From Wenzhouxiangella sp042310355 (GTDB lineage Bacteria; Pseudomonadota; Gammaproteobacteria; Xanthomonadales; Wenzhouxiangellaceae), in NCBI RefSeq assembly GCF_042310355.1, contig NZ_JBHJMR010000004.1, positions 152,726 to 216,725 of the forward strand: DNA of 64,000 nucleotides, read 5' to 3'. Positions 28,263 through 37,818 of this stretch are shown here, piece by piece. Both the position numbers and the translations under genes were made by a program. Numbering within the stretch: the first letter of the stretch is position 1; each line of letters begins with the position of its first letter. The notes below the pieces were generated by a model that saw only the letters and a program-made list of their open reading frames with translations, did not search any database and was not told where the DNA came from.

Positions 28263-28715
28263 TCAGCCGCCTTCGGGCGCGGCCATGTGCTTGCGCTTGA
28301 TGAATTCGTGGTGCGGCACGCCGAGCAGATCCGAAAGCCGGCGCAGAAGATGCTCCTCGTAGCGATCGATTCGGCCGTCCGCCCAGGCCACGCGCCACAG
28401 CCATTCGACCAGCTGGTCGCGTTCATCGCGATCGAGATGCGCCTTTAGGTCGCGCGTGAAATCGTGCAGCGACACGGCTTCGCGACGCAGTTTTTCAGCA
28501 TCCCTCAGCAGCTCACCCAGTTCGGAATCGTCGATACCGAAGGCGTCCTGCATGGCCCTGTGGATCACGGCCAACTCGCTGTCGTCCCGATGCTCGTCGG
28601 AGGCGGCCATCTCCAGCAGGATGATGGCGGCCGCGCGGGCGATGGACTGCAGGTCCACCGGCTCGTCGCTGCTCGGCGCGACCCATGATCGGAGTTGTTC
28701 GAACCAGTCTGTCAT
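28263..28715 (-). CDS. TerB-family (tellurite-resistance-like) protein
   Basis: 150 residues, all helical. It has the two TerB acidic segments, LLEMAASDEHRDDSELAVI and LWRVAWADGRIDRYEEHLLR, which bind metal in relatives. It is a cytosolic protein with an unclear role. It is convergent with the DUF4426 gene (adjacent stops) and divergent from trmH. CACAAT lies 7 bases before the ATG and there is no Shine-Dalgarno. Confidence 0.87.
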   Translation of the reverse strand: MTDWFEQLRSWVAPSSDEPVDLQSIARAAAIILLEMAASDEHRDDSELAVIHRAMQDAFGIDDSELGELLRDAEKLRREAVSLHDFTRDLKAHLDRDERDQLVEWLWRVAWADGRIDRYEEHLLRRLSDLLGVPHHEFIKRKHMAAPEGG

Positions 28716-28756
28716 GCCGGGGATTGTGGCACAGAGCGGCGGGGTAAACTGTCGGC

Positions 28757-29371
28757 ATGACTCCCGAACGCAAGGCTCGCATCGAGCAGGTTGCCGCCAG
28801 CCGGCATCCGGATCTGACGGTCTTCCTCGAGCGGGTTCACAAGGCCCACAACGTGGCCGCCATCCTGCGCACTTGCGATGCCGTCGGCGTCCTGGAAGCC
28901 CATGCCGTGCCGCCCACCGGCGGCATTCCGCCGCTGAACCACACCGCCCAGGGCGCCCAGCGCTGGGTGAAGCTGCAGCGCCACCACGATGCCGTCGAAG
29001 GCCTGCGTTCCCTCAAGCAGCAGGGTTTCAAGCTCTATGCCGCGCACTTTTCAGACCAGGCGGTCGACTTCCGCGAACCCGATTACACCCAGCCCACGGC
29101 GATCGTCATGGGCACCGAGAAATTCGGCGTCAGCAGCGAGGCCGTGGCCGAGTGCGACGGCGAAATCCTGATCCCGATGCACGGCATGACCCAGAGCCTC
29201 AACGTCTCGGTCGCCACCGCCCTGATCCTCTACGAGGTCCAGCGCCAGCGCGCCGCGGTGGGCATGTACAAGCCGCATTCGCTCGAAGAGGAGCCGTGGA
29301 AGAGCCTGGCCGAAGCCTGGATCCAGCGCGACCTGGACCGGCGCAGGACGCCCCTGCCGGACAAAGAGTAG
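28757..29371 (+). CDS. trmH: tRNA (guanosine(18)-2'-O)-methyltransferase
   Basis: 204 residues of the SPOUT class. It methylates the ribose of G18 in tRNA D-loops with SAM. Knot motif 1 is HNVAAILRTCDAVGV with the catalytic Arg, motif 2 is AIVMGTEKFGVS, and motif 3 is GMTQSLNVSVATALILYE. The N-terminus MTPERKARIEQVAASRHPDL is typical of TrmH. No Shine-Dalgarno is visible; TAAACT ends 6 bases before the ATG. Confidence 0.95.
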   Translation: MTPERKARIEQVAASRHPDLTVFLERVHKAHNVAAILRTCDAVGVLEAHAVPPTGGIPPLNHTAQGAQRWVKLQRHHDAVEGLRSLKQQGFKLYAAHFSDQAVDFREPDYTQPTAIVMGTEKFGVSSEAVAECDGEILIPMHGMTQSLNVSVATALILYEVQRQRAAVGMYKPHSLEEEPWKSLAEAWIQRDLDRRRTPLPDKE

Positions 29372-29394
29372 ACCGCTGCATTGACGTGAAGGCC

Positions 29395-29424
29395 TTGTGA
29401 TCGTGCACATCCGCGGGCTATGAT
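29395..29424 (+). promoter_or_regulatory. Sigma-70-type promoter for the DUF1554 gene
   Basis: TTGTGA (29395-29400), 18-base spacer, TATGAT (29419-29424). Transcription would start near 29431, about 40 bases before the ATG at 29472, which has GAGGGA just upstream. Confidence 0.6.
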
Positions 29425-29471
29425 AAGAAGTCGGAGAACTTCGTCCGGCGCCAGCGGCGAGTGAGGGAACA

Positions 29472-30842
29472 ATGAAAAAGACACTGACGGCCATGGGTGT
29501 GGTGGGCTTGGTGTTGCATGCCAACGACGCCCTCGCCCGCGAGCTGGACAACCGCGACAACGACGGCGCCTCGTTCACGGGCCGACCCGGCGAGAACTTC
29601 GAGGGCGGTTCGGAGGCGATTCGCGGCGCCGGATCATACGACCAGTACATCTTCACCACGAGCGCATCGGGAGCCGGCGCGTTCGAAGAGTGGGCGGCTG
29701 CCACCGGCAGCGGCCTGGTGGGCATGGACGCCGCCGACCTCGTTTGCCAGTCAGCAGCCAGCGGCGCCGGGCTACCCGACGCCGGCACCTACGTGGCCTG
29801 GATCTCGGACAGCCAGAACGATGCCTACTGCCGGGCCCACGGGCTCTACGGCACCAAGGACGACGACTGCGGCGCCAGCGGCGGCTTGCCGACGACCGCC
29901 GGACCCTGGCTGCGCACCGACGGTCAGCTCTTTGGCGGCGACCTGCCCGGCATCGTCGACGACGGCGAGGTCTACCGGCCGGTCGAGCTCGACGCCAATG
30001 GATCTCCGGTGTTCTTTCCCCAGCGAGTCTGGACGGGCACGTCCCCGGACGGAACATCCGACGGGTTCAACTGCACCGACTGGACGACGGCCTCCTCGGG
30101 CGACGGCTCGGGGCTCTTCCTGGGCATGACTGGCGACACCCAGGGCACGGTCGTGAACTGGACCGCCGACGCCATCCAGTCCTGTTCGGAAGCCGGCAGG
30201 CTCACCTGTCTGTCGACGGGCACTTCGGGAATCGGCACGCCGCCTCCGCCGCCCTATACCGATTCCGAGCGCAGGGCCTTCGTGAGCAGTCTGGCGGGCC
30301 CCGCCAGCTTCTCGACCTGGCAGCTGCCGGGCGGGGGCACGCCTGATGACCAGGGGCTGCAAGGTCTCGACGCCGCCGATGCAATCTGCCGTTCGCTGGC
30401 CGGGGATGCCGACCTTGATCGACCGGACGAATTCAAGGCGCTCTTGTCGGACGTATCGACGTCGATCTTCCAGCGTTTCGATTTCCAGAATCAATGGTAC
30501 CGCGTCGATCACGTCAAGATCGTCGAGAACCTGGGCGACCTGTTCGAGCCGGAAGAGGCCATTCAGACCGCCATCGCGCTCAACGAGCAGGGGCTCCCGG
30601 TGGTCGAGATCACCGATGTCTGGACGGGCGTGGATACGCAGGGAACCTCGGTCGCCGATTGCAACGGCTGGACCTCGAGCTCCTCGGGCGAAGGGACGTC
30701 GATTGGATCGGCCGTCTACTCCGACCTGCGCCTGATCTTCAACGGCTCGCAGCAGTGCTCGGAACCCGCACACCTGTACTGTTTCTCGGACTCCGACCAG
30801 ATCAGCTCCCATAATTTCAGTCGGGAGGACTTCTACAAATAG
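29472..30842 (+). CDS. Secreted protein with two DUF1554 domains
   Basis: 456 residues. It has a signal peptide (MKKTLTAMGVVGLVLHAND, ALA). Two related domains follow: residues about 55-255 (YIFTTSASGAGAFEEW, VWTGTSPDGTSDGFNCTDW, SCSEAGRLTCLS) and about 270-450 (AFVSSLAGPASFSTW, VWTGVDTQGTSVADCNGW, QCSEPAHLYCFS). Each keeps the WTG-C-W and C-x4-L-x-C cysteine pattern of DUF1554, a C-type-lectin-like fold. It is likely exported; the ligand is unknown. It is followed within 4 bases by a methyltransferase gene. Confidence 0.82.
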   Translation: MKKTLTAMGVVGLVLHANDALARELDNRDNDGASFTGRPGENFEGGSEAIRGAGSYDQYIFTTSASGAGAFEEWAAATGSGLVGMDAADLVCQSAASGAGLPDAGTYVAWISDSQNDAYCRAHGLYGTKDDDCGASGGLPTTAGPWLRTDGQLFGGDLPGIVDDGEVYRPVELDANGSPVFFPQRVWTGTSPDGTSDGFNCTDWTTASSGDGSGLFLGMTGDTQGTVVNWTADAIQSCSEAGRLTCLSTGTSGIGTPPPPPYTDSERRAFVSSLAGPASFSTWQLPGGGTPDDQGLQGLDAADAICRSLAGDADLDRPDEFKALLSDVSTSIFQRFDFQNQWYRVDHVKIVENLGDLFEPEEAIQTAIALNEQGLPVVEITDVWTGVDTQGTSVADCNGWTSSSSGEGTSIGSAVYSDLRLIFNGSQQCSEPAHLYCFSDSDQISSHNFSREDFYK

Positions 30843-30846
30843 CGTG

Positions 30847-31734
30847 ATGGACGACCGGCCAGATCCACTTGAAGAGGAAGCTTCGCCGGAGCGCTTCGAC
30901 CCCACCCTCGGTCACCACATCTGGTACGAGCACTGGCATCGCTACCACTGGGCCGGGCAGCTCGCCCGGGACAAGGTCGTCGCCGACGTCGCCTGCGGCG
31001 AAGGCTATGGCAGCGACCTGCTGGCCCGCAACGCCAGGCGCACGATCGGAATCGATGCCGACCACGCCACCCTGGAGTCGGCGCGCCGGAAATACTCGCG
31101 GGAACGACTGCAGTTCGTGCACGGCGATGCACGCGCCCTGCCCCTGTCCGACGACAGCATCGACCTCCTGGTCTCGTTCGAGACCCTCGAGCATCTCGCG
31201 GAACAGGAAAAGATGGTCTCGGAAATCGCTCGCGTCACCCGTTCAGACGGCCTGGCCGTCATCTCCACACCCGACCGGGCCATCTACAGCCCGGACGGCA
31301 ACCATCACAACGAGCACCACGTCCGTGAGCTCGACGCGTCGGAATTGAGCGAGCTCCTGGGCGATTTCTTCCCTTGCGTCAGAACCTTCGGCCAGCAGTT
31401 CCAGTGCCTTTCGGTGATCGACGAGATCCAGGCCGCCGGCAACGATTCGACCGGCGTGACCCATGCCGAGCCGTCGGGCGAGGCGGCCCGTGAACGTCGG
31501 CCCGGCGGCCACGTCTACCTGATCGCCGTGTGCGGCCGCTCGCCCGAAATCCTGCAGGACCTCGCGCTGCCACAATGGCATGCCTTCAACGATATCGATG
31601 GCGCGCTTTTCGCGCACTACGAAAGCCAGATCAGGCGCCTTCAGGATGTCGACACGACGCTCGAGCAAACGCGCCGGCAGCTACGCGAAAGCCAGGCGGC
31701 GGCAGCCCACCTGGCGGCCCGACTGGGCTACTGA
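30847..31734 (+). CDS. Class I SAM-dependent methyltransferase
   Basis: 295 residues from the ATG at 30847 (a GTG one codon earlier is also possible). SAM-binding motif I is VVADVACGEGYGSDLLA, motif II TIGIDADHATLESA, then FVHGDARALPLSDDSIDLLV and a motif SFETLEHLAEQEKMV, as in methyltransferase type 11. A C-terminal helical part follows. It is convergent with the giant glycosyltransferase 40 bases away, so a role in modifying a surface glycan is plausible but is inference. Confidence 0.85.
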   Translation: MDDRPDPLEEEASPERFDPTLGHHIWYEHWHRYHWAGQLARDKVVADVACGEGYGSDLLARNARRTIGIDADHATLESARRKYSRERLQFVHGDARALPLSDDSIDLLVSFETLEHLAEQEKMVSEIARVTRSDGLAVISTPDRAIYSPDGNHHNEHHVRELDASELSELLGDFFPCVRTFGQQFQCLSVIDEIQAAGNDSTGVTHAEPSGEAARERRPGGHVYLIAVCGRSPEILQDLALPQWHAFNDIDGALFAHYESQIRRLQDVDTTLEQTRRQLRESQAAAAHLAARLGY

Positions 31735-31774
31735 CGCCGGGCGCGACCGATCCGCCGCGGCAGCGGACGACCTT

Positions 31775-34700
31775 TCACGAATGAAGGTAGAGCGCGCGAC
31801 CCCATTCGTCGAGGTGGTCTTCGAGCACGTGATTGTCCTCCAGCCATTTGCGAAGCCCGGCGGCCAGGTCGGCGCGCGCATCCGGCTGCTCGGCCAGGCT
31901 GACCAACTCCCGGACCCACAGCGCGGAATTGTTGCCGAGCTTCAGGGCGGGCGCGTCGCGGTAGGCCTCGCAATCGCTGCAGACAACGGGCAGGCCCAGT
32001 GAGGCGTACTCGAGCAGTTTCAACGGGCTCTTGGCCCGGTTGAACGGGTTGTCGCTCAGCGGCGCAACGGCAAGGTCAAGGTCGAGACCGGCCAGCTTCT
32101 CGAAGTAATCCTTCAGCCCCACCGCCGGGTGAAACTCGCATTCCCCGGCGCCGAGGCCGGCCGGCTTCTGACCGAAGAAAACCCAGTGATAGTGCGCGCC
32201 GGTCTGGCGAACCACGGGCGCTAGCCAGTCCAGGTCGCCGGCGTGCTGCGGAGCACCGGCCCAGCCGACGCGAAGCTTGCCCTGCCGGGGCTGTCGCGGC
32301 GCGCGGATCAGCGCGCGCGGAATTCGGTTGGGCACGACGCGGATATCGGAAACGAACCGGGCGTAGTACTCGGCCAGCCTGCGGGTCGGCACGATCAGGC
32401 GGTCGCAATGACTCAGCGCGTAGCGCACCCGCTTGGCCATGTCGGGATAGTTCGTTTTCGAAAAGGGGTTGTAACGCGGCAGTTCGAGCAGCCAGTCGTC
32501 GAGGCTGAAGACGACGGGAATGTCGAGAGAGCGGTGATAGTCGGCGAGCTTTTCCAGCTGCGCATCGTGCAGGAAGCTATGCAGGACCAGCACGGAGGCC
32601 CCGGACTGCAGCACCTCCATGACGTTGGGCACGTGGCGTTCGCGCTGTTCCGGGAGGAAATGACAGGAAGCCTTGCCGGCGGCAGCCAGGGCAGCGGCCG
32701 GCGCGCGCACCCGGTAGAAGCCGCTCGCCCAGACATCGTGGGCATAGGCCAGCACCCGCGGCACCCGGCCGCCGCCCTTGAACGCATGCTGGCGGTATTC
32801 CAGGCCGTAGGGCGGTTGCAGGCTCATCGACTGCGACCACGCCGAGGGCGCGCGTGAGCGCGTCAGCGCGCGGAGCACTTCCTCCCGTTCGCGCGGCTGG
32901 CGGCTCGCGTCCGCACCCAGGGCGGCGGACGGCAAGGCGGCCTTGCGGACGAACTGCGTGCATCGCGAAATGGAAAACCCGGCCGCGCGCAGTCGTTCGC
33001 TCAGCATCACGGCCCGGTAGAAATGCTGCCCCGCCGCCGGCATGCCGCCGATGTCTCGCCAGGCGTCGCGATGAACGAGGAAAAAGTCGTCGTCGAGGAA
33101 ATCGGCCGCCAGCGGAACCCCCGGCACGTCGAACGGCGCCGACGCCGGCGGGCCGTAGGCCACCAGGCCGCGCCCGCCGCAGCCCGCACGCCTGGCCACG
33201 AAACCGTCGCCGCGGCGATCCGAGGGAACGAAGGGGCTGGCCGCCGGCAGGCGGTAGCGCACCATGTCGCCCAGCATGGATAGCAGCAGTCTTCGGTTGT
33301 GGATCTGCACGTTGTCGGCAAGGAACACGAGGTAATCGACCGGCGGCAAAGTGCGTACCGCCCGGTTGATGGACTCGGCCGGATCGCGGGCATTCCAGTC
33401 GCCCACCCGGACGTTTCCGGGCCGGCGGGTGTCAGCGGGAAGCGTTGCGCCGGCGGGCAGCAAGACCGCCACGCCGGCCAGATCGACGCCTTCCTGGGCG
33501 GTCAGGTCGGACAGCAGCCGGCGCATGCCCGGTCCGGACCCGCCCTGAACGATGACGCCGATCCGGGCATCCCGCCCGGCGGCGAGGGAAGCCGAATCAA
33601 CCGCACTACCGGCATCGGCGAGATCCGCTTTCCACAGCGACGCCCAGCGGCGATCGAGCATCGACAGTGCGCAGCCGTCGAAGTGAGCCAGGTCGTCGGC
33701 TCGCACCAGCTCGTCGAGGCGGGCAGCGGCAAGATCCTCGATCGAGGCTTGGGCCAGCAGTGAGCCGATGCGCCCGGCTTCGCCGACCAGGCCCGCCCAG
33801 CGGCGCGGCTGGCGATCGGGAAAAGTCCGGTCGCCCGGCCCGCGAAACAGCGGGGAATGGGGCGCGTCATCGCTGTCATGCAGCAGGTAATTGCACGTTG
33901 CGAACGGTTTGCCGGAGGCGCGCCAGGCGGCCACCCAGTTGCCGGCGTTCGCGGTCAGAACCGTATCGCCCTGCAGGAGGAAGACCGCCGTGTCGGCGGG
34001 GAGGTCTTCGAGTTCTGCAGCGCCGATCATCCGAGCGCGCGGGGCGTGCTCGTCGAGGCTGTCGCTCAACCGGCCCGGCGAGGCCTCGTCGGCCCGGGCG
34101 GCCAGGATCGCTACCTCACCCGGATCGGCCCAGTCTTCGGCGGCCTCGAGACACATCGCCTGGTCCAGCCACTTGTGGGTCGTCGCCTGCGCGCCGTCGG
34201 GCGGCGGAAGCGCATTCGGCCCGGTGCTCGATCGAGCCAGCGCAGCAACGCGGCATCGCCGCGGGTGGCGCGCGTAGAGCTGTTCGAGTTCCACGGCGAT
34301 CGGATTGTCGCGATGCGGTGAGTTTCTCAGGTTTCGCGCGACCCGCTCGAGCTCGCCCCGACCGCGACTGCTACCGAGATACTCGATCAGTGACGCCAGT
34401 GCGCGCGCGTCTCCGGGCGGATACAACCAGCCGTTCTCCCCGTGCCTGATGCGGTCGAGGTAAGCGCCGTTGGCCGGCGCAACCACGGGCCGACCCCGCT
34501 CCCAGGCCTCGCTGAGGGTGATGCTGTAGGTTTCCTGCCAGATGGACGCCTGCACGACCAGGTCCACGTCCGCGAGCAGCTCGTCCAGCTGCGAGGGCAG
34601 GTAGGCGCCGGCCCACGGGATATTCGATTTTTCGAGCTCACCGCGCATCGCGTCGTGGGCATTGCCGATGATCCTGAAGCTCAAGGGCCCGCCCCTGAGC

Positions 34701-36376
34701 ATCCCGGCGGCCGCCAGGAACACGCCGGCGCCCTTTCTGAGCGAAAAAGCCCCGAGGTAGGCGACACGCAGGGGCTCGCGCTCGGACGGTTCCACGGGCG
34801 CGATGGCCGTGGCCCGTCGGTAGAAGAAGGGCTCGAACTCGCGAATCGACGGCCGCAGCGCCGAACCGTAGGCTTGAGTGACGCTGTCGGTGACCAGGCG
34901 GCCGTTGCAGAAAATCCGCTCGGCCCCGTCGAGAATCTCCTGCCAGGACTCGCGTCGCTTCCTGATCAATCGCGGCAAGGGCTCGGCCAGGCTTTGGAAC
35001 CTCGATCCCATGCAGCCGAGGCAATCATCGTCTTGCTCGTGGCAGATCACCTTGCCGCAGGGGTGACCGTCGCCCTTGGCGAAGATCATGTTGTAGTCGT
35101 GGCACAGATGAAAGAACTCGTGCATGAACACGATGTACGGCAGGTCCAGCGCCTTGCAGATCATCGGCCATGACAGCGTGCCCAGCCGCACCAGGGTGTG
35201 GAAGTGCACGTAGTTGAAACGCCCGCTCGCCACGATCCTCAGGAACATGCGATCCAGTTCGTCGTGCTCGATGCCCGCCGGGATATTCATGGCCACGTTC
35301 GGATGGGTCGTTCTGCGCGGATCGAAGCGGATGGCGCGGACATTGGGCGCGATTCGCGTTTCCGAGAAATCCGCCCAGGGATCCTCGACCCGGCCGGGGC
35401 AGAGGATCAGGTGTTCGCTGTCGGGTGAGAAGCGGCCGAGCAGTTCCTTCGTGAACAGCTCGATCCCGCCCAGGTAGTCCAGCTCGTGCAGGACGTGTAG
35501 AACACGTGTTGGGGCCTTCGACTCGCAACCGGCGATGAACTCGCGAATCGCGCGAATCGGGTTCCAGCGCGAGAATTGCAGGACTTCGCGCTGATAGGCG
35601 GGCCACCTGAGTGACAGCAGTTGCTCGTGCCGGCGCCTGAGCTCGACCGCCCTTTCCCCGAAACTCTGTGAGCCTTCGTGGAAGACCACGGAGGACGGCA
35701 CCGCGGCGATCTTCAGGCCGGCTCGGCGAACGCGCATCGAGTAGTCGCACTCTTCGCCATAGCCGGGATCGAACAACAAGTCGAATGTACCGACGCGCTC
35801 GATCGCCGCGCGCTTGATGTACATGCAAAAGCCCACGGCGGTAGGCAGCTCGTACCACTTCGAGGCGAACGCCTCGCGCAGCTCGGCCAGGGTCTGTGCC
35901 GAAGCGTTCACGAGTTCGGGCACGCTGAGTATCGTGGCGTTGTCGGAGACCGGGTTGGCGATGCCGACGACCGGGTCGGCAGCCGCGGCGGCCAGCGCGC
36001 TCAGCCAGTGGGGCGTAAAGCGCGTGTCGGAGTTGGCAACGACGACGTCGCCGTCGATCGTCTCGAGCGCCTCGTTGACGGTTTTCAGGTAACCCTTGTT
36101 GCTCCGATTCCGGACCAGCCTCAGCCGCTCGCCGCAGCGGTCCGCGAGCGCGTCGAGCCAGCGCAGCAGGCGCGGGTCCGTGCTCGCGTCGTCGACGATC
36201 CGGATCGCAACATCTTCGGGCGTGGTCTCGAGGAGGGAGTCGATGCAGCGCTCGACGGCCGGCCAGCCGTCGAAAACCGGAACGACCACGGTCGGTCTTG
36301 TCGAAGTGGGCGGTTTTGATGGTCCGTCGTGAAAGTCCGACCCGCATCGGAGTGGATCGAACCCGCTGGACGGCAT
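31775..36376 (-). CDS. Multi-domain glycosyltransferase (GT2-GT4-GT2-like-GT4)
   Basis: 1533 residues. Residues about 25-260 form a GT2 domain: PTVVVPVFDGWPAVERCIDS, then IRIVDDASTD and the DxD-like VVANSDTRFTP. Residues about 290-690 form a GT4 domain (VLHVLHELDYLGGIELFTKE, then YSITLSEAWERGRPVVAPAN). A middle region (about 750-1180) carries a weak GT2-like segment (DYLVFLADNVQIHNRRLLLS, FLDDDFFLVHRDAW). Residues about 1210-1533 are a second GT4-like domain ending in a sugar-nucleotide-site-like LKLLEYASLGLPVVCSDCEA. Such chains build surface glycans or glycosylate proteins in the cytosol. AAGGAG 7 bases before the ATG fixes the start. Confidence 0.85.
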   Translation of the reverse strand: MPSSGFDPLRCGSDFHDGPSKPPTSTRPTVVVPVFDGWPAVERCIDSLLETTPEDVAIRIVDDASTDPRLLRWLDALADRCGERLRLVRNRSNKGYLKTVNEALETIDGDVVVANSDTRFTPHWLSALAAAAADPVVGIANPVSDNATILSVPELVNASAQTLAELREAFASKWYELPTAVGFCMYIKRAAIERVGTFDLLFDPGYGEECDYSMRVRRAGLKIAAVPSSVVFHEGSQSFGERAVELRRRHEQLLSLRWPAYQREVLQFSRWNPIRAIREFIAGCESKAPTRVLHVLHELDYLGGIELFTKELLGRFSPDSEHLILCPGRVEDPWADFSETRIAPNVRAIRFDPRRTTHPNVAMNIPAGIEHDELDRMFLRIVASGRFNYVHFHTLVRLGTLSWPMICKALDLPYIVFMHEFFHLCHDYNMIFAKGDGHPCGKVICHEQDDDCLGCMGSRFQSLAEPLPRLIRKRRESWQEILDGAERIFCNGRLVTDSVTQAYGSALRPSIREFEPFFYRRATAIAPVEPSEREPLRVAYLGAFSLRKGAGVFLAAAGMLRGGPLSFRIIGNAHDAMRGELEKSNIPWAGAYLPSQLDELLADVDLVVQASIWQETYSITLSEAWERGRPVVAPANGAYLDRIRHGENGWLYPPGDARALASLIEYLGSSRGRGELERVARNLRNSPHRDNPIAVELEQLYARHPRRCRVAALARSSTGPNALPPPDGAQATTHKWLDQAMCLEAAEDWADPGEVAILAARADEASPGRLSDSLDEHAPRARMIGAAELEDLPADTAVFLLQGDTVLTANAGNWVAAWRASGKPFATCNYLLHDSDDAPHSPLFRGPGDRTFPDRQPRRWAGLVGEAGRIGSLLAQASIEDLAAARLDELVRADDLAHFDGCALSMLDRRWASLWKADLADAGSAVDSASLAAGRDARIGVIVQGGSGPGMRRLLSDLTAQEGVDLAGVAVLLPAGATLPADTRRPGNVRVGDWNARDPAESINRAVRTLPPVDYLVFLADNVQIHNRRLLLSMLGDMVRYRLPAASPFVPSDRRGDGFVARRAGCGGRGLVAYGPPASAPFDVPGVPLAADFLDDDFFLVHRDAWRDIGGMPAAGQHFYRAVMLSERLRAAGFSISRCTQFVRKAALPSAALGADASRQPREREEVLRALTRSRAPSAWSQSMSLQPPYGLEYRQHAFKGGGRVPRVLAYAHDVWASGFYRVRAPAAALAAAGKASCHFLPEQRERHVPNVMEVLQSGASVLVLHSFLHDAQLEKLADYHRSLDIPVVFSLDDWLLELPRYNPFSKTNYPDMAKRVRYALSHCDRLIVPTRRLAEYYARFVSDIRVVPNRIPRALIRAPRQPRQGKLRVGWAGAPQHAGDLDWLAPVVRQTGAHYHWVFFGQKPAGLGAGECEFHPAVGLKDYFEKLAGLDLDLAVAPLSDNPFNRAKSPLKLLEYASLGLPVVCSDCEAYRDAPALKLGNNSALWVRELVSLAEQPDARADLAAGLRKWLEDNHVLEDHLDEWGRALYLHS

Positions 36377-36412
36377 GGCAGACTCCTTATCAGGCGTCCA
36401 AGAAATTATTGT

Positions 36413-37009
36413 CTAGGGATACAGCAGGGAATCCTGCCAGGCGCCATCGACCAGGTCGAAGCAGATCCGCTCGTGCAGGCGGAACTCGCGGCCGTACCAG
36501 AACTCGACGCGCCGGGGACGCACGCGGAAGCCGGACCAGTGTTCGGGTCGGGGCACGGCCTGCCCTTCGAACTTCTTCTCGAACCGGGCAATCCGGGCCA
36601 GGAACTCCTCACGACTTTCCATGGGGGTCGACTGCTTCGATGCCCAGGCGCCGATCTGGCTACCGCGGGGGCGGCTGGCGAAGTACTCGTCGGCTTCCGC
36701 GTCGCTGACCGGCTCGGCCTTGCCGTCGACGAGCACCTGCGCCTCGTTCTCGCGCCACCAGAAAACGAGTGAGACATCACGCTGCTCCGACAGGTGCCGG
36801 CCCTTGCGCGAACCCAGGTTGGTGTAGAAGACGAATCCGCGCTCGTCCATGTCCTTGAGCAAGACGGTGCGCGCGGCCGGCCGGCCCTTTGCATCGACGG
36901 TTGCCAGGGTCATGGCCGTGGGTTCGGGAACGCCGTTCGCCGCGGCGCGATCGAAGCCCTCGCGAAAGCGCTTCACCATGGCGTCGGTCATGTCCTTGAA
37001 ATCGGTCAT
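36413..37009 (-). CDS. pdxH: Pyridoxamine 5'-phosphate oxidase
   Basis: 198 residues from the ATG at 37009. It oxidises PNP/PMP to PLP with FMN. FMN/PLP-site motifs are ARTVLLKDMDERGFVFYTNL, GSRKGRHL and SLVFWWRENEAQV; the C-terminus reads RVEFWYGREFRLHERI. The start overlaps the stop of the upstream SDR gene by 4 bases (ATGA), so it is the third gene of an xrtH-SDR-pdxH unit. Confidence 0.95.
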   Translation of the reverse strand: MTDFKDMTDAMVKRFREGFDRAAANGVPEPTAMTLATVDAKGRPAARTVLLKDMDERGFVFYTNLGSRKGRHLSEQRDVSLVFWWRENEAQVLVDGKAEPVSDAEADEYFASRPRGSQIGAWASKQSTPMESREEFLARIARFEKKFEGQAVPRPEHWSGFRVRPRRVEFWYGREFRLHERICFDLVDGAWQDSLLYP

Positions 37010-37818
37010 TGCAGCATCTCTCCGTAACCGGAACGGTAATCGGGGTGGATCATTCGATAGCCGGACTCGAGCAGGCGGGCATTGCCCACGCGCTTGCCCT
37101 GGCCGCCGGCGGTCGCCTCGCGCGCTGCCGGCGCGACGCCGAACTGCCCGGCCAGCCAGTCCAGCACCTCGCAGCGCGGCGCTGGATGCCCGTCGCTGGC
37201 GCAGTAAAGTGGCGCGGGTCGTTGGAGGTCGAGCAGATGGGCGAGTACGCCGGCGCAGTCGTCGGCGTGGATGCGATTGGTCCACTCCGGGGGCGTTTCG
37301 CGGCAGCTTGCCTGGCCGGAAGCGACCTTCCGCACCAGGTAGTCGCGGCCCGGTCCGTAGATGCCGGAAAAACGCACCACGACGGGTTCGGCGCAGGCAC
37401 GCCGCGCCAGGGCTTCGGCCTCGAGCAGAACGCGTCCGTTGAAACGCGCCGGTTGGGTTGCGCTGTCCTCGTCGACCCACTCCCCCTTGCTTTGGCCGAA
37501 CACGGCCGTACTCGAAACGAATAGCAGGCGCCGCGGGGCGGCGTGTTCGAGCAGGTTGGCCAGGCCCTGGAAATAGGCGGCGCGATAGCCCGCCTCGTCG
37601 TACTGGTCCGGCGTTGCCTGGTAGACCACGGCATCCCAGCTTCGGGCGACGGCGGCCAGGCTCTCGGGCCTGGAAAGATCGGCGCCGACGGGAACGATGG
37701 TTTCCGGCAGCCTCTCGACGCGGCGGCGCAGCCCGTGCACCTGCCAGTCGCGATCATCGAGTTGCCCCGCCAGGCGTATACCCAGGTCTCCGCAGCCGGC
37801 GATCAGCAGGCGCTTCAC
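37006..37818 (-). CDS. NAD(P)-dependent epimerase/SDR-type protein
   Basis: 270 residues starting at a GTG at 37818 that overlaps the xrtH stop (GTGA). The Rossmann motif is LLIAGCGDLGIRLAGQL; then LLFVSSTAVFGQSKG, VVRFSGIYGPGRDYL and WTNRIHADDCAGVLAHLL, as in extended or atypical SDRs of the YeeZ kind. The catalytic YxxxK is not clear, so a reductase or epimerase activity cannot be named. It is translationally linked to both neighbours. Confidence 0.85.
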   Translation of the reverse strand: MKRLLIAGCGDLGIRLAGQLDDRDWQVHGLRRRVERLPETIVPVGADLSRPESLAAVARSWDAVVYQATPDQYDEAGYRAAYFQGLANLLEHAAPRRLLFVSSTAVFGQSKGEWVDEDSATQPARFNGRVLLEAEALARRACAEPVVVRFSGIYGPGRDYLVRKVASGQASCRETPPEWTNRIHADDCAGVLAHLLDLQRPAPLYCASDGHPAPRCEVLDWLAGQFGVAPAAREATAGGQGKRVGNARLLESGYRMIHPDYRSGYGEMLQ

